Positions 14,953 through 21,914 of a stretch of 64,000 bases of DNA are shown here, one piece after another. Position 1 is the stretch's first letter; every line of letters begins with the position of its first letter. This DNA comes from a virus. The position numbers and the translations under genes are program-made. The notes below the pieces were generated by a model. It saw only the letters and a program-made list of their open reading frames with translations, ran no database searches and was not told the origin of the DNA. The DNA lies in the IMG/VR virus record IMGVR_UViG_3300025617_000001, positions 1 through 64,000 of that record; one strand, 5' to 3'.

Positions 14953-15403
14953 ATTAAACGAAGACAAACACAAAGCATTATACGTAATCAAACATGAAAC
15001 AGAAAAAATCACTGGCATCGAAGATATTAGTTGTAAGTCCCGCGCACGGGAATATGTCTTTGCAAGATTCTTATACATCAAAGCAGCAAGAGAATTTACC
15101 GACTACGCAATGTCAGCAATAGGCGGCGGTATTGATAGAGATCATGCTACAGTTATGCACTCGCTTGTAAACTTACAGTGGGACTTTGACCATAATAAAG
15201 ATTTACAGACTAAATACGATGAGCTTGCGATAATATTAACGAACAAATTAAATATCAATGCTATCAGTAAGCTTGATGAGCAAATCGATAAGCTTTTAGA
15301 TCAGTTACATACATTACGTAAACGCAGACAAATACTTATAAATTATGAATCTTCTGACACAAAACTCGAAAATAAAGAAAACGTCCAAGTTTTTTGGAGT
15401 TAA
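14942..15403 (+). CDS. Stand-alone DnaA domain IV-like DNA-binding protein
   Basis: The protein has 153 aa. Residues 31-77 contain SRAREYVFARFLYIKAAREF, TDYAMSAIGGGI and DRDHATVMHSL. This is the helix-turn-helix pattern of DnaA domain IV, whose signature is GxRDHTTVLHAC, with R66, D67, H68, T70 and H73 matching. No AAA+ domain is present, so the protein should bind DnaA-box-like DNA without ATPase activity. The C-terminal third (about 95-140) is a coiled coil. Possible roles are origin marking for the phage or competition with host DnaA. Promoter P13 lies inside the gene. The gene overlaps its downstream neighbour by 59 bp. Confidence 0.7.
   Translation: MKDKLNEDKHKALYVIKHETEKITGIEDISCKSRAREYVFARFLYIKAAREFTDYAMSAIGGGIDRDHATVMHSLVNLQWDFDHNKDLQTKYDELAIILTNKLNINAISKLDEQIDKLLDQLHTLRKRRQILINYESSDTKLENKENVQVFWS
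15205..15237 (+). promoter_or_regulatory. Intragenic early promoter motif P13
   Basis: ACAGA, 5 nt, TACGA, 9 nt, GATAATATT, wholly inside the coding sequence of the DnaA-like gene. It lies 108 bp upstream of the ATG at 15345, so it could supply extra transcripts of the GP88-like gene and genes beyond. Confidence 0.7.
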
Positions 15404-15947
15404 AGTTTTTAATTGGACATTACCAGCTTACAAATCTAAATCAGGTAAAATGATTTGCCCTATGGCAGGCGATTGTAAAGACTTCTGTTATGCACGTAAA
15501 GGCGCATACATCTGGTCTAACGTAAACAAAGCGCACGAAGAACGTTATGAGTTCAGTAAAACAGATCTATTTGTACCTGTTATGATTGCTGAGATCAAAC
15601 GTAAAAAAGCTGATTATATTCGTGTACATGACTCTGGCGACTATTACAGTCCGATGTATTTAGCTAAGTGGTTTGAAATAGCTCGAGCATTACCTGATGT
15701 ACGTTTTTATAGCTACACCAATATGATCGACTTAGTGCAAAACGTAAACGTACCAGACAACTATGATTTTATATATTCAGACTCAGGTAAGCAATCACAT
15801 CTGATTGATCCTCGCGTCCATAGACACACAAAGATATTTTCGTTAGGTTCAGATATGGGTAATTACGTAAACGCGTCAGAATATGATTTATATGCAACAA
15901 AATGGTTTAGCCCAGAAAATCATCGCATTGGCTTAATGTTTCATTAA
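15345..15947 (+). CDS. GP88-family phage protein
   Basis: The protein has 200 aa. The start MNLLTQNSKIKKTSKFFGVK, followed by VFNWTLPAYKSKSGKMICPMAGDC, then KDFCYARKGAYIW, is the signature of the GP88 family ('gene product 88') with its CP-x-AGDC-x-x-FCYA cysteine cluster. Downstream VHDSGDYYS and YSYTNM segments are also conserved. The clustered Cys suggest metal or iron-sulfur binding; the biochemical role is not established. The family-type N-terminus supports the start at 15345 despite the overlap with the upstream gene. Confidence 0.75.
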   Translation: MNLLTQNSKIKKTSKFFGVKVFNWTLPAYKSKSGKMICPMAGDCKDFCYARKGAYIWSNVNKAHEERYEFSKTDLFVPVMIAEIKRKKADYIRVHDSGDYYSPMYLAKWFEIARALPDVRFYSYTNMIDLVQNVNVPDNYDFIYSDSGKQSHLIDPRVHRHTKIFSLGSDMGNYVNASEYDLYATKWFSPENHRIGLMFH

Positions 15948-16090
15948 TGAAAGAAATACTAGAACTTAGAAAAGGATTAAATGAACTAGCAGTTATCGAA
16001 GAAATAATGTTTGGCGTATTAGTCATACTTATTGTCGAGGCACTGCTCATAATGCTATACACATGGCAGATTTCGACTACGAAAAACTAG
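15947..16090 (+). CDS. Single-span membrane microprotein
   Basis: The protein has 47 aa. It has an N-terminal helix (MKEILELRKGLNELAVIEEI) and then a hydrophobic span (MFGVLVILIVEALLIMLYTW). The start overlaps the GP88-like stop as TAATG. The 3' end overlaps the next gene by 28 bp. Function unknown. Confidence 0.55.
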   Translation: MKEILELRKGLNELAVIEEIMFGVLVILIVEALLIMLYTWQISTTKN

Positions 16091-16302
16091 CAGATCTCAT
16101 TGTAGATCGACTAATGAAAAAACAAGAAGAATATGAAAAAGAACAAGAGCAAAACGAACATCAGATCGCAGAGTTAGCGCGTCTTGAAACGTTAATAAGT
16201 TTATACGAACAACAAGAAAAATATGAACATGCGGCAATGGTTATGCGTAAATTACAAAACCTAAAAGCTCGTTTAATTAAAAAGGGTATTATAGATAAAT
16301 AA
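16063..16302 (+). CDS. Coiled-coil protein with UVR-like motif
   Basis: The protein has 79 aa. Residues 15-70 form a charged coiled coil. The C-terminal stretch LISLYEQQEKYEHAAMVMRK, followed by LQNLKARL, resembles the UVR motif of UvrB/UvrC and Clp adaptors (a helical hairpin with 'x-x-E-x-AA-x-x-R-x-x-I'). This is a weak similarity. It is the last gene before the 169-bp regulatory gap at 16303-16471. Confidence 0.55.
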   Translation: MADFDYEKLADLIVDRLMKKQEEYEKEQEQNEHQIAELARLETLISLYEQQEKYEHAAMVMRKLQNLKARLIKKGIIDK

Positions 16303-16380
16303 AAACTTCAAAAAAAAATATTAATTTTACAAGGTTGTTTTCATAATAATAGTTATTTAGTTTGTTTACAGTAGTTACAT

Positions 16381-16408
16381 ACCCGGAGTGATAACCTTGG
16401 CTTCGGGT
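16381..16408 (+). terminator. Hairpin upstream of the replication block
   Basis: ACCCGGAG, 12-nt loop, CTTCGGGT forms an 8-bp stem with one G-T pair, in the gap between 16302 and 16472. It may separate the small-gene block from the replication block. No U-tract follows directly. Confidence 0.4.
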
Positions 16409-16421
16409 TGTAACAAAAACT

Positions 16422-16466
16422 GTGACAATAGGCTATAAGATTATAAGAGATAGGGGCTAATGTCAC
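16422..16466 (+). repeat. Element E3 of a three-copy interrupted palindrome
   Basis: It starts GTGACAATAGGC and ends GGGCTAATGTCAC, 45 bp. The outer 6-mers are perfect inverted repeats. It lies directly on the start of the HTH gene and may be the operator through which that protein, or another regulator, controls the replication block. Confidence 0.7.
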
Positions 16467-16471
16467 ACAAT

Positions 16472-17080
16472 ATGGATTACTTACATGACAATAAGATTAT
16501 ATACAAGCGTTTGCCTGTTTCAGATCTTCCGTCTGCTACGTATCATTGGGGTTGGCACTATGAAAACGGCACACATGAATACTACGCGTTGTTTCATTCT
16601 AAAAGCCAAATAACGTCTTATAAGTCATTAAAATGGCATTTGTATGTATTATTACATCTAAATCCAGAAATGTCCAGAGAACGTTTTATTGAACTTACTG
16701 ATTATATAACTAATAAAGATAATGGGTTTATTTCCTTTACTATCAATCGCGATGATCTTAGCGATATTATTGAGAAAGTATTAATGTACAATGTTGATCA
16801 ACCACCGAACAACAGAATACGTAAAGTAATATTTAAAGACGGTACAGGTTTGTCTGTATCTGATAAACTAAAAATAACAGGTCAACTCATCGGAAGAAAT
16901 AAAAACGCTTCTGAAAGTGATATATATGAAATAATGTTGTATCTTCATGACCAAGGTGAAAAGATTACAGTTAAAAAAATATCTGAAGCCTTAAAAGTTA
17001 CAACACGTACAATATATAGAAACATAACCGATGAGTTAAAAAAAGAAAAAGACCTACTTAATGAAGAATTACAATCTTGA
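16472..17080 (+). CDS. HTH regulatory protein
   Basis: The protein has 202 aa from the ATG at 16472. An in-frame ATG at 16460 adds four residues, but it is part of the conserved E-element sequence, so the later start is preferred. The N-terminal 130 residues are unrecognised. Near the C-terminus, EKITVKKISEALKVTTRTIY followed by RNITDELKKEKDLL is a helix-turn-helix with a basic recognition helix, like RpiR/MarR-type or replication-initiator winged helices. Position at element E3 and immediately before the sigma factor suggests control of the replication block. The stop overlaps the sigma gene by 20 bp. Confidence 0.6.
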   Translation: MDYLHDNKIIYKRLPVSDLPSATYHWGWHYENGTHEYYALFHSKSQITSYKSLKWHLYVLLHLNPEMSRERFIELTDYITNKDNGFISFTINRDDLSDIIEKVLMYNVDQPPNNRIRKVIFKDGTGLSVSDKLKITGQLIGRNKNASESDIYEIMLYLHDQGEKITVKKISEALKVTTRTIYRNITDELKKEKDLLNEELQS

Positions 17081-17807
17081 CAATTACCTACGTTTCAAGA
17101 GAGACCTTGAAGAGGTAATGCCCGAAGATAAGCCGTGGATGGAATATTCACGAGACGAGTTGATTACAAAACTAATGCCGTTTGCTATTGATGTAGCAAG
17201 ATCGTTTTCAACGTCAGATCAGGCATCAGGTGTAATGAGTATAAACGACATAATGCAAGAAGCTTTCTTATCCTTGACACTAGCTGTAGATCGCATCGAC
17301 TGGAACATGATGAACCATAACGATGATCTTGAGCGTCAGATAAAAGGCTTTGTAAGCAAAAGAATAAAAGGTGGTGTTCGCAGAGCTATTGATATTAATC
17401 GCGGCGATATTAGAATACCAGAACATAAGATTAATGAGATACGTAAAAACGAAGGTAAAGACAAAGAGCTTGTTCAGATGTTTTTTAACTCTATATTTTT
17501 AAGTATCGATGAAAATGAAGAAGAAAACGGATTTGAAGTTGAAGACAAATCCAAAGACTATAACATAAATATTCTTAATAAATATATATTATCTTTGATG
17601 CGACAGTATCTAAGTGATCGTGAATACGATGTAGTTCGTATGAGCTTTGGTTTAGACTGTGATAAGTTACCCGCAAAAAAGATAGCCAAGTTGCTTGATA
17701 TACAGGGTGTTGCGGACTTCGTTCGTGTATCTCAGATTAAACGTGATGCTATTGACAAATTGATCGATAACGTGGACCCTGATCAAGTAATGGACTTTAT
17801 GAACTAA
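17061..17807 (+). CDS. Sigma-70 family RNA polymerase sigma factor
   Basis: The protein has 248 aa. Residues 33-112 fit sigma region 2: AIDVARSFS, then SINDIMQEAFLSLTLAVDRI (region 2.2 core-binding helix) and a basic QIKGFVSKRIKGGVRRAID. Residues about 184-235 fit region 4: LSDREYDVVRMSFGL, then AKKIAKLLDI and VRVSQIKRDAIDKL. Region 3 is replaced by an acidic linker (about 145-170). It likely redirects host RNA polymerase to phage promoters; which class is unknown. The GATAATATA motif family is absent in front of this gene, so that family may be read by host polymerase or by this factor in a feedback loop. Confidence 0.85.
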   Translation: MKNYNLDNYLRFKRDLEEVMPEDKPWMEYSRDELITKLMPFAIDVARSFSTSDQASGVMSINDIMQEAFLSLTLAVDRIDWNMMNHNDDLERQIKGFVSKRIKGGVRRAIDINRGDIRIPEHKINEIRKNEGKDKELVQMFFNSIFLSIDENEEENGFEVEDKSKDYNINILNKYILSLMRQYLSDREYDVVRMSFGLDCDKLPAKKIAKLLDIQGVADFVRVSQIKRDAIDKLIDNVDPDQVMDFMN

Positions 17808-17820
17808 TAAATCAATATAA

Positions 17821-18234
17821 ATGAGTACCTTGACTAAAACAGAAGTGTTAAGAGAGTTATACAAAAAGTATGGCTTAAACCAAGAAGACACGTTCAAGTC
17901 TCCACAAGGCTGGACAATTATTACTCGATCTGGTATCGACAAGATTCAAGCGGAAGCTGATATCGATATTGACTACGATGTTATCGAGTATGCACCAGGA
18001 GAGTCTGCAGCAGTAAAAGCTACAGCAAGCTGGAATGATCGTAAGCTGACAACGTTTGGCGAAGCATCACCTAAAAACTGTCGTCAGAGCTATGTATTAG
18101 CTATGGCTGAAAAACGAGCTATGTCTCGTATTGTGCTAAAGCTTACAGGCTTTTATGCATTAGGCGTATTTGGTCAAGATGAATCAGAAGACTTTATTGA
18201 TGCAAATAAATATCAGTTAAAGAAAACTTTGTAA
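17821..18234 (+). CDS. Conserved phage recombination-associated protein (function uncertain)
   Basis: The protein has 137 aa. Residues about 27-125 read GWTIITRSGIDKIQAEADID, TTFGEASPKNCRQSYVLAMA and EKRAMSRIVLKLTGFYALGV. This pattern recurs in phage proteins encoded next to a PDDEXK exonuclease and SSB, as it is here. By position it could be an annealing or Rad52-like partner of the exonuclease, but no diagnostic motif was verified. It is followed 1 bp later by the exonuclease gene. Confidence 0.5.
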   Translation: MSTLTKTEVLRELYKKYGLNQEDTFKSPQGWTIITRSGIDKIQAEADIDIDYDVIEYAPGESAAVKATASWNDRKLTTFGEASPKNCRQSYVLAMAEKRAMSRIVLKLTGFYALGVFGQDESEDFIDANKYQLKKTL

Positions 18235-18235
18235 T

Positions 18236-18967
18236 ATGAAACAAGCCGAAGTGCTTGACCGTCTGAAAAATGACGAGGACTACTATGGTAAATTTGGAAA
18301 GCAGTATCTATCAAACTCTGATATTGGTACTCTTTTCAAAAACCCCATGGATCTAGGTAAGCCAACCGAAAAAACAGTTCCGATGCTTATCGGCGGTTAC
18401 TTACACACGTGTATACTTGAGCCTGAAAAGCTACATACATTCAAAATTATACCTGCAACAACTCGTAATACTAAACAGTATAAAGAGATATCAGAAGGTG
18501 AGCTTTGTTTGTTACAGCATGAGGTTGATCGTATAGAATTATTAAGAGATACAATACTTGATAATGATATATGTAGAGATCTTATAAAAGCTGATGGCAA
18601 TGAGTATGAAAAACCAGCGATCACAGAGTTATTCGGTAATCAATGGAAAGGTAAAGCTGATATTATAAACCATAATGAAAAGCTTATCATTGATATTAAG
18701 ACGACTTCAGATATTGACGGTTTTAAATGGAGTGCTAAAAAATATAACTACGACAGTCAAGCTTATATTTACAGGCATTTATTTGGGTATGAATTTATTT
18801 TCATAGCGATCGATAAAACTTCATATAAAATTAATATATTTGAATGTTCGGATAATTTTTATCTGACTGGTGAAGACAAAGTAGAAAAAGCAAGTCACAT
18901 TTATGACCTGTTCTACAAAACAGATGGGTTCGACCCGAAACAATATTTAGAAACCAATACATTATAG
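18236..18967 (+). CDS. RecE/RecB-like PDDEXK exonuclease
   Basis: The protein has 243 aa. The start region LSNSDIGTLFKNPMDLGKP followed by MLIGGYLHTCILEPEKL is typical of RecE/lambda-type exonucleases of the PDDEXK superfamily. Catalytic motifs appear as WKGKADIIN (Asp), LIIDIKTTSD (Asp-x-Lys) and DSQAYIYRHLF (Gln/Tyr helix). It is expected to resect double-stranded ends for recombination or host DNA degradation. It lies between the annealing-candidate gene and SSB, a standard recombination operon. Confidence 0.8.
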   Translation: MKQAEVLDRLKNDEDYYGKFGKQYLSNSDIGTLFKNPMDLGKPTEKTVPMLIGGYLHTCILEPEKLHTFKIIPATTRNTKQYKEISEGELCLLQHEVDRIELLRDTILDNDICRDLIKADGNEYEKPAITELFGNQWKGKADIINHNEKLIIDIKTTSDIDGFKWSAKKYNYDSQAYIYRHLFGYEFIFIAIDKTSYKINIFECSDNFYLTGEDKVEKASHIYDLFYKTDGFDPKQYLETNTL

Positions 18968-18969
18968 AT

Positions 18970-19278
18970 ATGGCGATTATTTTAAAAACAAGTATTAATC
19001 TGTCTGAAATACCAAAAGACAAGATTATTGACGGTAAAAAAGGAAAGTATTTACCGATCACAATTACTATCAACAACGAGCCAGACCAGTTTGGAAACAA
19101 CGGTCCAGTAATTGTTGAACAGTCTATGGAAGAGCGTCAAGCCAAAGCACAAAAGACTTACTTAGGTAATGTTAAAGTAGTTTGGACTGATGGCCAACCA
19201 GCAACGGTAGCACCACGTGAAGGTCAACCTCAACAACAACAATCAAACGTAGTAGCAAACGACGATTTACCATTTTAA
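18970..19278 (+). CDS. Single-stranded DNA-binding protein
   Basis: The protein has 102 aa. The N-terminal 75 residues are predicted beta-rich (ILKTSINLSEIPKDKI, then GKYLPITITINNEPDQFGNN). The tail is Pro/Gln-rich and ends in NDDLPF, equivalent to the acidic DDDIPF tip that bacterial SSBs use to recruit partner proteins. It is shorter than E. coli SSB, as usual in podoviruses. It sits between the exonuclease and the primase-helicase. Confidence 0.8.
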   Translation: MAIILKTSINLSEIPKDKIIDGKKGKYLPITITINNEPDQFGNNGPVIVEQSMEERQAKAQKTYLGNVKVVWTDGQPATVAPREGQPQQQQSNVVANDDLPF

Positions 19279-19288
19279 TTAAATAGAC

Positions 19289-21004
19289 ATGCACGTTAAC
19301 GACGTAGAGATCAATGGCTTCTTAATTGACGAGTTCAACCAACACGGACTAGAGGTTGGCAAAACGCAAGGTATCTGCCCCTTGTGTAGTCATGAAAGAA
19401 AACCCGAAAATAAAAAGAGCAAATGCGCTAGTTATGATTGGGAACGGGGTCTCGGGACATGTCACAACTGTCATCAAACATTTCAGCTACATACTTATCA
19501 TAGGAATGGCTCTACTGAAAAAGAGTACGTAATTCCAGATGTAGAACCTGTTTTAATCCAAAACCCTAAAGTAGTGGCTTGGTTTGATAGCAGAGGTATT
19601 TCAGCTCAAACCCTCAAAGATATTGGTATCGGCGAGGGTTTAGAGTTTATGCCCCAGACCGGTAAACAAGAAAATACTATTCAGTTTAATTACTATATCG
19701 GAGGTAACTTAGTTAATATTAAGTATCGAGACGGTAGAAAAAACTTTAAGCTTTATAAAGGCGCTGAAAAAGTATTTTACAATATTGACGCAACGGTTGG
19801 TTACGACACTATTGTTATAGTTGAAGGTGAGATGGACGTGTTATCGTTCCATGAAGCCGGAATTAAAAACGTTATCAGTGTACCCAACGGTGCAACTTTA
19901 AACAATAACAACTTAGATTATCTTGATAACTGTATTGATTATTTTTCTGATAAAGAAAGAGTTATCATTGCAGTTGATAATGACGAGGCTGGTCAAGCAT
20001 TACAACAAGAGTTAGTTAGACGCCTTGGCGCAGAACTATGCTATACACTCAGTTTCGACGACGTCAAAGATGCTAACGATTATTTACAAAAGTATGGAAA
20101 ACAAAAACTGGCGCAGCATATTGCCCAAGCAAAACCAGTCCCTCTCGAAAACGTATCAACATATAAGGACATCGAACATGAAGTCCTTGATTTTGTCCAT
20201 AACGGTTTTAAACCAGGCTTTCAAGTCGGTCTTAAAAACTTTGATGATATATTTTCTACTTACACTGGTCAATTTATTACTGTTACTGGTATTCCTAGTT
20301 CCGGTAAGAGTGATTTTGTCGATCAAATGGTTGTCGGCTATAACAAGAATTATGGGTGGAAAACAGCGTATGCTTCTCCAGAAAATGCACCAACTTACTT
20401 ACACGCACACAAACTTATTAGAAAAGTGTGGGAAGGTATGCCAACAAAGGCTGATGTAGGTACAGACAAATGGAATACAGTGACTCAGCATGTTAATGAC
20501 AACTTCTTTTTCATTGATATGGATCGTTACTCTCTTGAGTCTGTCTTACGCAAAGGTGCTGAGCTTGTAAAACGTAAAGGTATAAAGTGTTTAGTTATTG
20601 ACCCTTTTAATAAAGTAAGAGATGTTGATGCTAAAACTGAAGACGTTAACCGTTATACAATGGAGTATTTAACTAAGATCGAAAGCTTTTGTAAGAAGTA
20701 TGATGTATTAGTTATTATTGTAGCACATCCTACTAAAATGTATAAAAACAGTGATGGTCAAATTGAAGAACCAACAATGTATAATATTAAAGGCGGTGGC
20801 GAATGGTACGATGCATCATATCATGGTATTCTGGTACATAGAAATTATGAGGAGAAAACGGTTAAGGCAAAAATACTTAAGGTTAAATTCCAAAACTTAG
20901 GTGAAAACGGTGCTGAAGCTCATTTCAAATGGGAACCAAAGTCAGGTTGTTTTATACCTCATGAACGAATAGAAATTAATAACGAACCAATGCCTTGGGA
21001 ATAA
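19289..21004 (+). CDS. T7 gp4/Twinkle-like DNA primase-helicase
   Basis: The protein has 571 aa. An N-terminal zinc domain has C30, C33, C58 and C61. The TOPRIM primase core is at about 172-235, with VIVEGEMDVLS (Glu180) and VIIAVDNDEAG (Asp230, Asp232). The RecA-like helicase follows, with Walker A GIPSSGKS at 334-341, Walker B CLVIDPF at about 434-440 and the VAHPTK motif at 478-483. It primes and unwinds DNA for phage replication. It is a full-length, two-activity protein. No DNA polymerase gene accompanies it in this window. Confidence 0.92.
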   Translation: MHVNDVEINGFLIDEFNQHGLEVGKTQGICPLCSHERKPENKKSKCASYDWERGLGTCHNCHQTFQLHTYHRNGSTEKEYVIPDVEPVLIQNPKVVAWFDSRGISAQTLKDIGIGEGLEFMPQTGKQENTIQFNYYIGGNLVNIKYRDGRKNFKLYKGAEKVFYNIDATVGYDTIVIVEGEMDVLSFHEAGIKNVISVPNGATLNNNNLDYLDNCIDYFSDKERVIIAVDNDEAGQALQQELVRRLGAELCYTLSFDDVKDANDYLQKYGKQKLAQHIAQAKPVPLENVSTYKDIEHEVLDFVHNGFKPGFQVGLKNFDDIFSTYTGQFITVTGIPSSGKSDFVDQMVVGYNKNYGWKTAYASPENAPTYLHAHKLIRKVWEGMPTKADVGTDKWNTVTQHVNDNFFFIDMDRYSLESVLRKGAELVKRKGIKCLVIDPFNKVRDVDAKTEDVNRYTMEYLTKIESFCKKYDVLVIIVAHPTKMYKNSDGQIEEPTMYNIKGGGEWYDASYHGILVHRNYEEKTVKAKILKVKFQNLGENGAEAHFKWEPKSGCFIPHERIEINNEPMPWE

Positions 21005-21007
21005 AGT

Positions 21008-21289
21008 ATGGCAAAAAGACACTGGACATCAGAGTCATTAATGGCTCCAGACTACGGTTACTACGATTGGACTTACGAAGATCGTTTGGCTTACGTCTGG
21101 TGCGTTCAGAACAAGATTATAGTTTATCCAGATCATGAGCCTCACGCAGGTCCTTGGAAAATAAATATTAAACTTGATAAGAAAGTAAATAAATCACCAC
21201 AGGCGTATGGGCCTGATGAAATATTAGAGAAAATTTTTGAATTTTATAGATACTATGCAAACAAATATCGACCTAAGGACGAGCTTTAG
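21008..21289 (+). CDS. Hypothetical protein
   Basis: The protein has 93 aa, starting MAKRHWTSESLMAPDYGYYD. It is rich in Trp and Tyr (for example YYDWTYEDRLAYVWCV), with a predicted alpha/beta fold. It recurs by look in marine phage replication regions, but the function is unknown. It overlaps the thymidylate synthase-family gene by 35 bp. Confidence 0.6.
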   Translation: MAKRHWTSESLMAPDYGYYDWTYEDRLAYVWCVQNKIIVYPDHEPHAGPWKINIKLDKKVNKSPQAYGPDEILEKIFEFYRYYANKYRPKDEL

Positions 21290-21914
21290 TAATGCCACTG
21301 AGGCGTTCGAGTATTGGTTAGAAATTATTAGGCATTCAGGTGTTGAGTTTCAGAACACCAAAGCATTATTTAACATTGGCTTTTGGCTTGAAAACCCGCT
21401 AGACAACATTGTAATACATCGCGAAAGACCTTGGAACCACAAATACGCTGAAGCTGAATGGGAGTGGTATATGTCAGGTGACAATAGGCTTTCTACTCTT
21501 GGTGATATCTATGGTAAAATACCTCAGATATGGCAGAAAATGGGTAACAAATACGGACGCGTAAACTCTAACTATGGTTGGCAATGGAACCGTAATAACC
21601 AATTAGATTATGTTATTGATCTACTAGAGCGTGATCCGAGCACTAGACAAGCTGCAATTAGTATTTACGATGGTAAAGAAAACTTAGATTATGCTTACGA
21701 CACGCCTTGCACTTATGCAGTTCAGTTTTACATAACCAACAACAAGCTAAACATGTCTGTTATGATGCGTTCTAATGATCTCTGGTACGGTTTTGCGATC
21801 GATCAGTATTGTTTTTCAAGACTACAACAGATGGTTGCCCAGAGACTGTCTATTGACGTCGGCCAATATTACCACTTTGCAAATAATTTACACGTTTATG
21901 ATGACAGACTCTGA
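21255..21914 (+). CDS. Thymidylate synthase-family enzyme, probably dCMP-specific
   Basis: The protein has 219 aa from the ATG at 21255; a TTG at 21237 is a less likely start. Family landmarks are AEWEWYMSGD (68-76), NYGWQW (106-111), the catalytic Cys152 in DTPCTY, R172-S-N-D175, and H213-x-Y215. Eight residues after D175 and 30 before H213, exactly where E. coli TS has Asn177, this protein has Asp183. Asp at this position is known to shift TS-family enzymes to dCMP (T4 dCMP hydroxymethylase), so the product may be 5-hydroxymethyl- or 5-methyl-dCMP. The chain ends six residues after H213, about 45 short of TS. Confidence 0.8.
   Translation: MQTNIDLRTSFSNATEAFEYWLEIIRHSGVEFQNTKALFNIGFWLENPLDNIVIHRERPWNHKYAEAEWEWYMSGDNRLSTLGDIYGKIPQIWQKMGNKYGRVNSNYGWQWNRNNQLDYVIDLLERDPSTRQAAISIYDGKENLDYAYDTPCTYAVQFYITNNKLNMSVMMRSNDLWYGFAIDQYCFSRLQQMVAQRLSIDVGQYYHFANNLHVYDDRL

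Noticed and set aside
21775-21897. Upstream ATG at 21775 as start of the GIY-YIG/MazG fusion
   Set aside because: It would add 41 residues read out of frame through the conserved end of the TS-family gene; the ATG pair at 21898 fits the usual overlap style.
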